A DNA stretch of 60,000 nucleotides. Origin: Symsagittifera roscoffensis (Eukaryota > Xenacoelomorpha > Acoela > Convolutidae). This document shows positions 1 to 10,400 of the stretch, one piece after another (the first letter of the stretch is position 1; each line of letters starts with the position of its first letter). The notes under the pieces are model-generated. The model worked only from the letters and a program-made list of their open reading frames with translations. It made no database searches and had not been told where the DNA came from. Where the stretch lies: positions 29,960,599-30,020,598 of the forward strand of contig NC_087063.1 in NCBI RefSeq assembly GCF_963678635.1. Reading direction: 5' to 3'. The translations under genes were made by a program, and so were the position numbers.

Positions 1-480
1 CTTAGGAATTTAACTCAAACTAGCATGTAACGCACCTCAGGTTCTTCAAATTTATGACAACTCATAAAAACGGCATATATTGGAAATATTATTTGCATCC
101 TTTGAGTGTACTCTGACATAACCCAAGTATTACACAGTGTTGGCAATTTCAAATTTTGTAAAATTAGTCAAGTTTTATTATAATTCAAATTTTGAAAAAC
201 CATGCAATTTTGTAATTTTTTATATCAGTTCATTGAAAATTTTTAAAATGACAGAAAAACGTCACATCTCGAAAACTAAAAGCAATTGAACAGTCGCATT
301 TGGACGCAAGATTTGCAACTTCTGAGAGTACTCACAATAGTCAACTACATTGCCTTATCCCGAAAACTACAAAAAATTGAGCATTCATATTTGGGTGCAC
401 GATTCGCAATCCCTGAGAGTACTCTGACAGCCCCCAACTTCAGGGTTAGGAATTCCAGAAATTTTGTAGCTCGTTTTGTT
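1..480 (-). mobile_element. Helitron-like (HINE-type) 3' end with degenerate tandem repeats, cut by window edge
   Basis: Read on the minus strand, the block ends in a short hairpin (positions 32-44, one mismatch), a GCGTTACA-like spacer and CTAG (20-23) followed by T. The same terminus occurs on the plus strand near 52164 and 53267. The body holds two to three degenerate repeats with phrases such as gagagtactc and gacagcccccaac, which match in reverse complement the repeats at 51-53 kb. A hairpin followed by CTRR and then T is the known 3' terminus of Helitrons, and non-autonomous Helentron relatives often carry internal tandem repeats. The family call is inference; no Rep/helicase gene is present. 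Confidence 0.5.
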
Positions 481-639
481 TCAATTCCCTTTTGGCGCTA
501 CATTTTGCCGTTATCTCGCTTCTATTTACAATGTCCAACTTGGCTTCTCTTTCAGAAAATCTGTAAACAAAATTCAGCTCTTTTTTTAAAAAACCTCTTT
601 AAATGCAATCATATTGGAAAACCAAAAATTGACAAGAAA

Positions 640-1990
640 GCATGAGCTGCTTACGGTCATTGCGCAGCTTGCTTTTTGTCCTGATCAGCTTCATGGCATG
701 GGCATGGGAAGGAAATCTGGATTAGCATACTATTAAGCTCTTACAATGGTGCTTTAAAAAAAAAATTGACATCAAAGATGTCATTAAACAATTCAAACTT
801 TTCATGTAGACATTCAAACATGTTTTTTTTCGATGTCGATAAAATTGTTCCAAAAAATTTTGCTTTTTCAGCTAAACTATCCCTATAGAAACATATAATA
901 TAACTGAGATAACTCCCCATCTGAGAGTTTAGAATGTTTTATAGTTTTCTTCGGTCATTCCAAAGCCGTTTGTAAACGGCACTATTTTTAGCATGCAGAA
1001 ATTTTTTTTTACAAAATGATCAAAATTGTAATTGCAAACACCAACAAAATTCATTCATTTTTTTTTGCCTTTTTAGACGTGCCCCATCGAGATATCTAGT
1101 TTGAGTAGTGTCGGTTGGACTTTTCTTAATCGAAATATTTTGGCCAGACCAAAATAGTTTTGGCTCAAACCAGATCAGTTTCGTTTCCAAATCTGTTATT
1201 CCCTTCAAATTGTTCATCTATACTGACTCGATTGATCTTTATAGAATTTTTGTTTATGTGTCTAGGTGTTGGTTAACAATCAACTCTCATATGAATAAAA
1301 AAGTTTATCCATTTTTTATTACAATTTATTACAACTTTTTTGAATTGTCTTCTGTCGGCTTACATTTTTGTAATTAATTTTTGTCAAGTCTTCAATTTCG
1401 CCAATTTTTTTAAAATTTTCTGTCGACTGATGGCTACAATGCTCACTCAATAATGTCGAACTATTTGTGATTCAACAAATTTTTTTTCTAATACTTATTC
1501 GAATCGTTTTTTGATAAATTTTGGTTCGAGGCAGTGGGAATATTTATCACTGCTACAGAAAGTAAGAAAAATTGTATGATTTTTGCTGTAAATACAAAAG
1601 ACAAACTTGGCATTTGCTAGCCTTTTTTTCGTGATTGTATTTTTGTGCTTAACTTTTATGCTGATCCGGTAAAGAAAGTTAACTGAAAATCCAAATAACA
1701 TTTAAATTGATTCAGTATTTCCGAAAGCATGATAACTAATTTTTTTTTCCTTTTTTCTTTTTGTCTCTACTTTTAAAGAAGTTGCGCAGGATTTAGGCCT
1801 ATTGAAATTTTTGTTCCTATTTATGTAGAAAGTGCGGTATAAATATATGTTTTGAGTGGCTTTTGTTCGGACTTTTGAAAAAAGAGGAATATTTAGGCTG
1901 GGGTGTTTTTTTATGTAGTCAATTGTTGACATTTGAACAATTTTTTTTGGGGGAAAAATTTTTATGCCATCCAAAATATGTCGCTGTTTG
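640..1990. other. AT-rich non-coding stretch
   Basis: No open frame here has a protein-like composition. The frames are short and rich in F, K, N and I, as expected of AT-rich DNA. No splice-bounded exon, RNA gene or terminal repeat was recognised. Confidence 0.5.
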
Positions 1991-1994
1991 TCAA

Positions 1995-2167
1995 AAACAA
2001 AGACACTATGCGAGCTTATGAAGTCTCAGAAGAAAAAAAATCGCGGAAGAGAAACAAAAAATTGGTGGCATGAGAAGATGCAAGACACACAAAAAAGTAA
2101 GAGCAGTACTGCACCTGGCCTTAAGCGCAGAAGGAAAAGAAAAATTTTTGGAATAAAAACCGGATGA
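1995..2167 (+). pseudogene. Decayed partial copy of the hypothetical exon at 3545-3847
   Basis: The DNA matches 3681-3847 closely, but indels around 2035-2075 shift the frame and the 5' half of the open segment is missing. Downstream (about 2120-2605) the match to the second copy is almost perfect, so this is a duplicated 3' exon plus its 3' flank that has lost coding capacity. Whether the parent is a real gene is uncertain. Confidence 0.45.
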
Positions 2168-2606
2168 AAGTAGTGTTTGTGACTTTTAAATAGTTTTACG
2201 GACTCCTAAAGACCGAATTCCTCAAACTTTCTAACAGAACCTTCAAGCAGTTCAAATTTTTAAGCCGCAAACAAAAAAGATCGTGAGTCTTATGAGCAGA
2301 TATGAGGAAACTTTCAGATTTAATCAGTCCTGTGCTATGAAAAAATTCTGAGCAGGGTATTTGGTTTTCTACTTTCAACATGGCAAAATGAGGGATGTCC
2401 TAAATCAAGCAGTTATAGGACGAAAAAGAGTTTCTTAAACTCTCTTAACCTCACAAAAAAATCTTAATTTTGCGTACAAGTCACTATAAAACAAAAATAA
2501 TAAATTGTACAAATATTTTAATCCTGTAAAAGTAGAACCCAGCTTGAACGTCGAAAAACACATGAAATGTTGTAACGCTCGCAATCAATGGCCATTTAAA
2601 CATACC
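2006..2606 (+). repeat. Direct repeat, copy 1 (partner 3691-4294)
   Basis: About 600 bp are repeated in direct orientation at an offset of about 1.69 kb. The first 120 bp are diverged and the remaining 480 bp nearly identical. The copies part company after a shared ggccatttaaac. A 61-residue minus-strand frame is identical in both copies only because the DNA is. Confidence 0.8.
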
Positions 2607-2769
2607 TAAAAAGATATTTAGTCTGTGATTTTTTATCCTTCGAAATTGAACTGAGGCAATAAGCTTTCTCTGAATAATTCGTTGACACACGCAAAGCAAA
2701 AATATACCCCTGGTACTTTTCATAAGAAATGGGGATAACTTTTGAAATGTTTTTCGTCTTTTTTCAAAT

Positions 2770-3210
2770 ACTGAAAAATTAATACACGAAAAACCTTTGT
2801 GATCAGCAGTAAAAGGCAGCCGGAAAGTTCAAATCTTCGCCATAATACACGGGCAGTCTTCTTTTTTGAATGTGATGAAAAGTTTGTACTCGGGTTTTTT
2901 TTAGACAGAGTTCGACCTTTTAGTTGACAATTTTTGACGAATTTTTTTATTAGCCGAAGAATATTACACTATTATTACCCGAAGATTATTACATAATTAA
3001 ACGTTTGCTTTTTCTTAAAATAGGGTTATTTAAAGATTGCAAATTTAGCCAAATCGGGTTAATTAAAGCGCGATAACTCGTGTTATAGCGCGTAAGCGGT
3101 AATTGAGTTTGTCTTCAAACCATTGGAATTTGAATTGAGGCAAGCTACTTAGTCTATTTACTTTTTGCTATATGAAAGTTACGTCAATTTATACTTTACA
3201 TAGCATGTGG
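2770..3210 (+). repeat. Dispersed repeat (partner about 17330-17840)
   Basis: Shared landmarks in order include an aaggcag-ccgga segment, tagattgc-type and gcgcgata-type segments with CG-rich inverted halves (GCGCGATAACTCGTG then TTATAGCGCG), and agtaagcgg-type sequence. Both copies are noncoding and on the same strand. No terminal inverted repeat or target-site duplication was identified, so the class is unknown. Confidence 0.5.
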
Positions 3211-3544
3211 CGGATGGTTTTCAGAAAAAATCTCAAAAAAATAAGGAATGCTCTGTTCAATTTCTAAAAAAAATTTCATGAATTTTCTAAAAGGAAAAAA
3301 GTTTATTAACGTCTGAAAGTAGATTTTTTTATAGGAAAAATTACGCTCTAAACGTTAAAAGTAGATTTTACCCTGCCTAGAGTGTTTTTATCAGTCTTTT
3401 TTTTGTTAGTCATTAGTATGCCATTGGTATCTATATACCCTTTTGGTGGCGCATTCATCTAACTCAATTTTATATGGAGATTTTCTGCCTTTTTGCCAAA
3501 CCACCCTGTAGAACCCCCGCCGAATGGAAAACTGGAATAATTAA

Positions 3545-3847
3545 TTCCATTTAGAATTTCTTTCCAAAGACAACTTAGTCCTTGACAGTTTAAAAGAACC
3601 ATTAAAGACGGAAACTGAAATTCCAATAATGGAAAGAACCCAAGATTCAGAAAACGTACAAACAAAGAAAGTGAGAGAGTCAAGAAATAAAGACATTATG
3701 CGAGCTTATGAAGTCTCAGAAGAAAAAAAGATCGCGGAAGATTTACAAAAATTTGGTGACATGAGAAGATGCAAGACACACAAAAAAGTAAGAGCAACAC
3801 TGCACTTGGCCTTAAGCGCAGAAGGAAAAGAAAAATTTTTGGAATAA
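3545..3847 (+). CDS. Hypothetical 100-residue open segment, possible 3' exon
   Basis: The frame is open from just after a TAA at 3542 to a TAA at 3845, with an internal ATG at 3629. Unlike neighbouring frames it has a soluble, mixed-charge composition rich in E, K and R, with few F or I runs, which suggests real or recent coding. The C-terminal end (KVRATLHLAL then EGKEKFLE) loosely recalls the helical tail of LTR-element Gag proteins, but that is only a resemblance. A diverged, frameshifted copy lies at 1995-2167. No upstream exon, promoter or clear splice acceptor was identified. Function unknown. Confidence 0.35.
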   Translation, partial: FHLEFLSKDNLVLDSLKEPLKTETEIPIMERTQDSENVQTKKVRESRNKDIMRAYEVSEEKKIAEDLQKFGDMRRCKTHKKVRATLHLALSAEGKEKFLE

Positions 3848-4294
3848 AAACCGGATGAAAGTAGTGTTTGTGACTTTTAAATAGTTTTACGGACTCCTAA
3901 AGACCGAATTCCTCAAACTTTCTAACAGAACCTTCAAGCAGTTCAAATTTTTAAGCCGCAAACAAAAAAGATCGTGAGTCTTATGAGCAGATATGAGGAA
4001 ACTTTCAGATTTAATCAGTCCTGTGCTATGAAAAAATTCTGAGCAGGGTATTTGGTTTTCTACTTTCAACATGGCAAAATGAGGGATGTCCTAAATCAAG
4101 CAGTTATAGGACGAAAAAGAGTTTCTTAAACTCTCTTAACCTCACAAAAAAATCTTAATTTTGCGTACAAGTCACTATAAAACAAAAATAATAAATTGTA
4201 CAAATATTTTAATCCTGTAAAAGTAGAACCCAGCTTGAACGTCGAAAAACACATGAAATGTTGTAACGCTCGCTATCAATGGCCATTTAAACGT
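3691..4294 (+). repeat. Direct repeat, copy 2 (partner 2006-2606)
   Basis: This copy keeps the open reading frame at 3545-3847 intact and continues into about 450 bp of noncoding flank that is nearly identical to copy 1. Confidence 0.8.
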
Positions 4295-4317
4295 ATGTCC
4301 AACGAGGGAAACAGTGA

Positions 4318-4479
4318 GAAACAATTGTAAATGCAAGGGGCTTTTCAGAAGATTGTGCAAGTCTAAAGAAAAAAACCGGCTGCGAAAACTGTAGAAAAAA
4401 CATAAATCATCAGAACTGTCTTTATCCTTATCTCTCATCGGAACCACTGGCGGCCCAAGATGAAAATTTTTGCCATTGA
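4318..4479 (+). other. Short cysteine-rich open segment, unassigned
   Basis: A 53-codon frame between stops contains a cysteine and histidine cluster (GCENCRKN then HQNC) with a polar surround. The spacing suggests a zinc-binding fragment, but too few ligands are present to name a family. It follows directly after the end of the duplicated block, so it could be an exon remnant that copy 1 lost. Confidence 0.2.
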
Positions 4480-5378
4480 AGTTCCACTGCTAGATTTTAA
4501 CTACATTTTAAGCAAATCAATTGTTATTTAATCTGTTCAAAAAAACTTAAACCATCCTTTCTCACAAAACACCGAAATAACTGATTTTTTTTCAAAACAA
4601 TAGAATTTTTATGGCCTCACATTACTAAACGAAAAATATGAAACAAATCTCTTCACTAGCTTCTAAGAAAAACTACTATTTTACTCAAAGATTTTTAATG
4701 CGACCAAAAACCTACTCACATTGGTCATTAGCCCGGAATTTTGCGTGATAATAACAAATTAAAGAAATAAATCAAAAACACTTCGCATGAAAGTTATTTA
4801 TAATGGTTTTGAAGTAACTGGCTCAAACGTGACAAAACTTGTTTTTTTTTTTAAATAAAAGGTTTAGCTTTGAAACTGTCTGTGTACACAATAGGAAAGA
4901 AACGGAAAATACGCTACCGTCAACCAGCGTTTTTTCACCTCACGAAATAATGACATGCACCAGGATATCCTAAATGTTCATTTTCAACATGTATTGACAA
5001 AAGCATTTCAATTTTTCAATTAGTTTAGGAAAAAATAATTAAGATCATTAAAAACTAGTCTCCGATCTAAATCCACTGCTAAATGATTTGTGCGGTAGGA
5101 TTTTCGGAATTGACAAATAAAATTATAAACCTTCACAATACTCAGATAAATGCAATAAATGTTGTAGAAAATTTTAACCCTTTCATTGGATTAAGCCCTC
5201 GATAGTATACTCCCCAAAAATAGCCTCGCCGAACAGTTAAGGACGCTCTGATTCTGCTGGAAGCGGGCCTAACCCAGCGAGCTGACTGACTCTCCCTTAG
5301 AACCGCAATTTTCAATCTGAATGGTTGTAGTGTGGATTATTGACACAATTAGAAGAAAAAGCTTATGCAATTAACTAA
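4480..5378. other. AT-rich non-coding stretch
   Basis: No coding or RNA signal is convincing. A GC-richer patch at about 5224-5310 has weak tRNA-like words but cannot be folded into a full cloverleaf by eye. Confidence 0.4.
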
Positions 5379-5702
5379 CAACTTCATGCTAAAAACTTAA
5401 CACTATACAATGATGTAGGTTTTTGTACAGATTTTATCCCGCCAGATTTTTATGCATTACCACCAGAAGTTGAAAAGAAAACACCAGTTCTTGTTGCTAC
5501 GATCCATCTAAAAGGACATTTTCATATTGGAACAGAAGTGATTTCAGCGCCATTAAAAGAAAGGATGTTGCTCAGCTTCCTCATCAAATGGTATACGATC
5601 TACTTCATTCAGTACTCCCTCGTGGAAATCCAGGTACATTTCATCAATTATCTCGGAAAAAAAATGTTAAATTTAGCACTACAACCCTCTATGGCGGAGT
5701 GA
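5379..5702 (+). CDS. Orphan open segment, possible exon fragment
   Basis: The segment is open for 107 codons between TAA at 5376 and TGA at 5700. The first 55 residues (DVGFCTDFIPPDFYALPPEV and the following stretch) have a balanced composition with several prolines and a PVLVATIHL strand-like run, while the second half is hydrophobic and may be intron read-through. The pattern loosely resembles the first strand of a Cys-loop receptor ligand-binding domain, but no diagnostic motif is present. No function assigned. Confidence 0.25.
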   Translation, partial: QLHAKNLTLYNDVGFCTDFIPPDFYALPPEVEKKTPVLVATIHLKGHFHIGTEVISAPLKERMLLSFLIKWYTIYFIQYSLVEIQVHFINYLGKKMLNLALQPSMAE

Positions 5703-7480
5703 AAAACTACCCCCTGAAAAATCAGCTTTACGAGAGAGAAAAAGTCGATGCACAATTCGATCCCGATTGAAACATGTAATAGAAGTTAGTAGCCCAAACA
5801 AGAACTTTTCAAGAAAACAATTGAAGCAATTTCTTTGAATATAATTTCAAACTTTTAATAACCCCCTGATGGATGCTTTTGTGGCTTTACACTTTATATC
5901 TTTTGTATTGAATATGAGTGTAAAGTAGTGATTTTTAACTAAACACCTTTCTTAACTATGAATTATATATATTCCGAATTGTAAGCTTTGACTGATCTCA
6001 ATCAGAGACAAAATATTTTCGAATAGATGAAAATTGTTCTCAAGTTAAGCCTGCTTTGAGCAGTATTTTATTAGGATCTGCTAGAACTAGAAGGTAAGAT
6101 AAGAGTAAGATTAGGATCGGTATTAGATTAAGAAGTTACATGAAACAATCCGGCCAAAAGTACGATAGCGTGACGAACAAACGGTGTACCTAATCCGAAT
6201 TAACCATTTCGTACAAATAATTTGGTGAATTTTGTATAAGATTAACCAACAAGGTCGAAACAGCCAAAATTTGAACTGGTCAAAACGGCCAATTTTAGTT
6301 GCGTCGAATTTCATCGAAACAGATTGGTCGAACTTGGTCGAATCCGCTAAAATTGAGCAGGATCTGGCTCTGTCGTAATTGTTGTTAACAGATGTATTGG
6401 CTCAGCTTGTTCAAAATTTGGTTGATTCTGGTGCGCATATACAAAAAATCCCATGCAAAACAGTTATATACAGAACAGTCCAAGAAATTATGATAGCTAA
6501 CAAAAACTGTCCGATACAAAAATAGTCCAATTTAACTTTAAACTGTTAAAGCGACAATTATCAATTGGGCTTTTTCTACCGTTGTTCTGTGTCGTGCTGG
6601 TTTTGTTCTTTATCATGTTTTTTCCGGACTGTTTTGTGCGAGTCTGTTTAGTACAAGCCTTGATTTTGCTCGAGGTGATCGCAACCTTAAGTCAAAATAT
6701 TGACCGTTAGATCTACTGGATTATATGCTTATTGCTTTTAAGTTGTATTTTTTGGTTCAAACTCAACCTAGACTTCTTTTTTTTTCAAAAAACTCTAATA
6801 GTTTATTTTAAACTTATGTTTCAGGGCTAGATCAATGTCTAATAACAGTTTTAACCTCATTTTGAGGTGCCTGGACAACTTGTAGCCCGGTCACTTGCCA
6901 TCTTGCTAACTTTTCTGAACTGACATGTCTCAGGTTAACTTGCCCCATAACTTTCCTCTGATACTTTGATGAATGTTTTGTTTTAATTATACTTATATTT
7001 ACGAAAAGTCCCATACAACAATCTTTGATGAAACCATAAAAGTCAAACAGTTATCTTGATACCATCGTAGGCAACAAAAAATAAGGCGTCATTTTAAATC
7101 TGGGCCAAGTTGGCATATGGGCTTAGATAGCATGGAAAAAGTTGTCCTGGCATAAATTGACTTGTAACCATTTTTAATCAGTGTAATTTTTTTTGAATAT
7201 AATGCATCAAATAAATAAATAACAAAAAAGTTGAATTAAAAATTGTTTTCATTGGCCTGAAATCATATTTTTCAATGGTCTGTTTACTAAATTCAAAATG
7301 TATATTAGGAATTTTAAACCAATAGTTGAACACTTAATTTTCTATTCGATTATTTAGGGAAACTTCTGGTATTATTGGCAGTTTAGTTCTAACCTTTCCT
7401 TCGGACAATTCAAAACTGTCATATACTCCTGTGAAAATAGTTGTAGAAAAAAGTCTCTTTTTTCAAATTTATTTTCGATA
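5703..7480. other. AT-rich intergenic region upstream of the VOC gene
   Basis: No supported gene. Between about 6120 and 6400 there are several scattered tggtcgaa, cggccaa and ttcgacc words like those of the minisatellite in intron 3 of the next gene. No promoter element can be assigned with confidence. Confidence 0.4.
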
Positions 7481-7492
7481 AACAGCAAAATA

Positions 7493-10400
7493 ATGCCTGC
7501 CGAAACTCAAGACGAATCAGGTATTTCAATATACTTGTTTCTCAAAATTTTTTGACTTGGCTCGATATTTTTTCAATAATTCTATTAGCTTGATAATTAG
7601 CGCAACGTTTTTAGAAATATATTTGGAAACACTTTCTGTCATCGGAACGTTGCTTGCGTGGGTCCGTTTTTATACCTTAATTTAACATTAAATGGCAATC
7701 GATATTCTACGAAGCAGTTTTAATGTTAATCATTGATTGCCACCTCGAGAAAAAATGCTTTAAAAGCTTCCACTTTTGTTCGCTTTGTCCGTATAAATTC
7801 AAAATCAGCTCTGTGTAACCATTTTTAACTATTTAGTTCAATCTGTTACGCGCAAATTGGTAACAAACAATTTTTATTATCCAGTAAACCGAAATTTGAA
7901 ATGTGCTTAGATCAAAAATTGGTTTCTGCGTTTTTCAAAGATCTATCAAAAGTCGATAGCCCCTAAGATAATCTGACAACTTGTTTTTGCTGAGCGAAAA
8001 TTGCCGAGCGAAAATCGGTCTTAAAATACTGAAATTTTTTTTGCAGGTTAAATTAATGTGTGATCATTACATGGCTGAGTATCGGCTAGTAGGTTTGACA
8101 ATATATTTAAATGTTTTCAACTACTATACTAAGTAGTTGAAACTAGTACTATACTTCGATAAACCATGCCACATTTTTTCATTTTCATATTATGTTTATT
8201 AGCTTATAATCTCGGTACTAGAGTTTTTCTGGGCTAATATGTGCGTCAAAATTAATTTCAACTCAAAAAATAAATTTTCAAAATACGATCTGTCTATCAA
8301 AAAACTTTGTGTCAAAAAAATTAAATTTACATTTTGAACGTCGAAAAAAAATCAGAGTTTATTTTTACTCGAATACTTTTAGCGAGCTTTAAATTTTTAT
8401 AATTAAAGTAAAGAGTATATAAGCAGTTGGTACTGCTATTTTAGACATGAGAGGTGTGCGAAACTGGTGGGTGAATGTGAATCACATTGCCATTGTGGTG
8501 GCTGACATTGGGACCAGTCTCGCATTCTACACCGATGTGGTCGGATTCGAACAAGTCATGCGACCGGACTTCGACAGGTATAGCTTCACTTCTTTAATTT
8601 TTGGTCAGGTCGCTTTTTTTTTGGCGGACGAATCCGCTTCAAAATTATTATGTCTGGCGCCTGTCGAAAAATTGAGGGTTGTGCGGTCGGAAATAGTGCC
8701 AAAATGGGACCTTTGGGTGGCAGTAGGTCGAGTCTCTGAAGAAAAGCTTACGCCCTCTAACCGTCATCTGCCCCTGTTTTGACATCCTAATTTTTAAACT
8801 CATGAACAGTTAAGCAAATATTTTAACTTGGTTCTTGTGACAAATTTTGTTGAGCAAGAACGCAATTAAAGCCTCTAAAACTGCAGCTAGTAACGGCCAA
8901 ACAAGGTGCTGTCAAAACATTGAATATTTGTTGAGAACGTTTTTTTTTACAATGAAAAGGACCAACATACATGCTGTTCAGCTCCTTAGGAAGGCCTCTG
9001 TTGTGCCTCTATTGAGAACTTCGTGCATTTTTGGCATTTCTTTGGTCTCAGAAACGTTGCACAGCTTGAAGAAAGTATTTTTAGACATGGCGCGTGGCTG
9101 ACAATGGGCAATGTGGACCTGCACCTGATCAAAGGTCGTCCGGCGGTGCACTCTGACGATGATCTGATAGTGTCTCACATTGCTCTGACTGTGACCGGGG
9201 ACAGGATGGAGACTCTGAGGGAGAAGCTGGCCGACATGGGGGTGCGCTACAGGAACAATGTGTCTGTGCCTAACCCCACTGTCACCAGTGGAAGTCGCAA
9301 AGGCCAAACCGATCAGGTGACCCATCTGACTTATATAAAAGCAAAATTAAAAATAACAAGACTGTTCGTATCAGGCTCGTAGCGAGCCGAGGGGAGGGGG
9401 AGGGGGGGGGGGGGGGGTAGGCGGCTGCTTCTTTCTCAATTCTGGTTTTGCCAAATTTTATGACCTCCATTTTTCGCTGAACAACCTCAAAATTTTTGTA
9501 AAGGCGACTTCGGCGCCAATATAACTTTTTTGAGGGGGGAGCCCGCGCCGAAAAAACGCATTTTTTTTGTTTTTGAAAAACTTGCCTGCGGCGCAGAAAA
9601 TGTTTCATAAAATAGTGTCCTTATACTACTTTGGGAGAGCTGGGAAAATCAAATTGGTCGAATTAAAAAAACAAAGTTTTAAATTTTTTTTTGAAAAACC
9701 GCCCCTTAGAAAAATTTCTGCGCACACCACTGTAATCATCTTGAAAGATCCCAAAAGAACTTGCAAACATTTTGCTGAATGAGGCGACAAAAAGAATGCA
9801 TAATTAATTTCTGTCAATTTCGCCTTTTGCGAAATAAATTTTTTACGAAAAAAGCATGATTTATTTCTGCCGATTACATCATCACTTCATTCTATTCAAT
9901 TTTAAAAAGCTATACTTTTGCCCTAACAACCTAAACAATTAGTGGTGTCTGAGGACTTTTTTAAAATCAAATTTCAATTCTCGGATGGCATGTTGTTACA
10001 ACAGGGCAACTATAAAAAAGATTTTGATCAATTTAAGAACATTTGGGTCGAGGTGCACACTTTATGTTTCGACTGACTAAAAATTGGTATGTTATGACCG
10101 TCTCGACCAAAACTTGATATGTTTCGACCGTGCTCGACCTAAACAAATGTGCTCGAACGTGCTCGACCCAAGCAGGATATGTTTCAACCGTATTCGACCG
10201 AAAAAAAATGTGCTCGACCGTGCTCGACCCAAGCAAGATTTGTTTTGACCGTGCTCGTCCGAATTCGGGTTTGTTTCGACTTTCAACCAACATGAGTTAT
10301 CCAAATTCAAATGTTACCATTTATCTTTTCGGGTAACATCCTATGATGCTTCTTTACCAGAATAAATTAATAAAATAATAAGCATAGAAGTGAACTATTT

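Noticed and set aside
2196-2381. 61-residue minus-strand frame identical at 3887-4072
   Set aside because: Identity reflects recent duplication of the DNA, and no protein feature supports it.
5224-5310. tRNA or SINE head
   Set aside because: Words such as cagctcgctgggttagg (minus strand) resemble an A box, but no standard B box or foldable cloverleaf follows.
8978-9325. 115-residue minus-strand frame
   Set aside because: It is antisense to exon 3 of the VOC gene and partly intronic.
10033-10336. Overlapping frames with repeated RARSKHI- or CARTCSTQ-like blocks
   Set aside because: Their repetitive sequence comes from the minisatellite.
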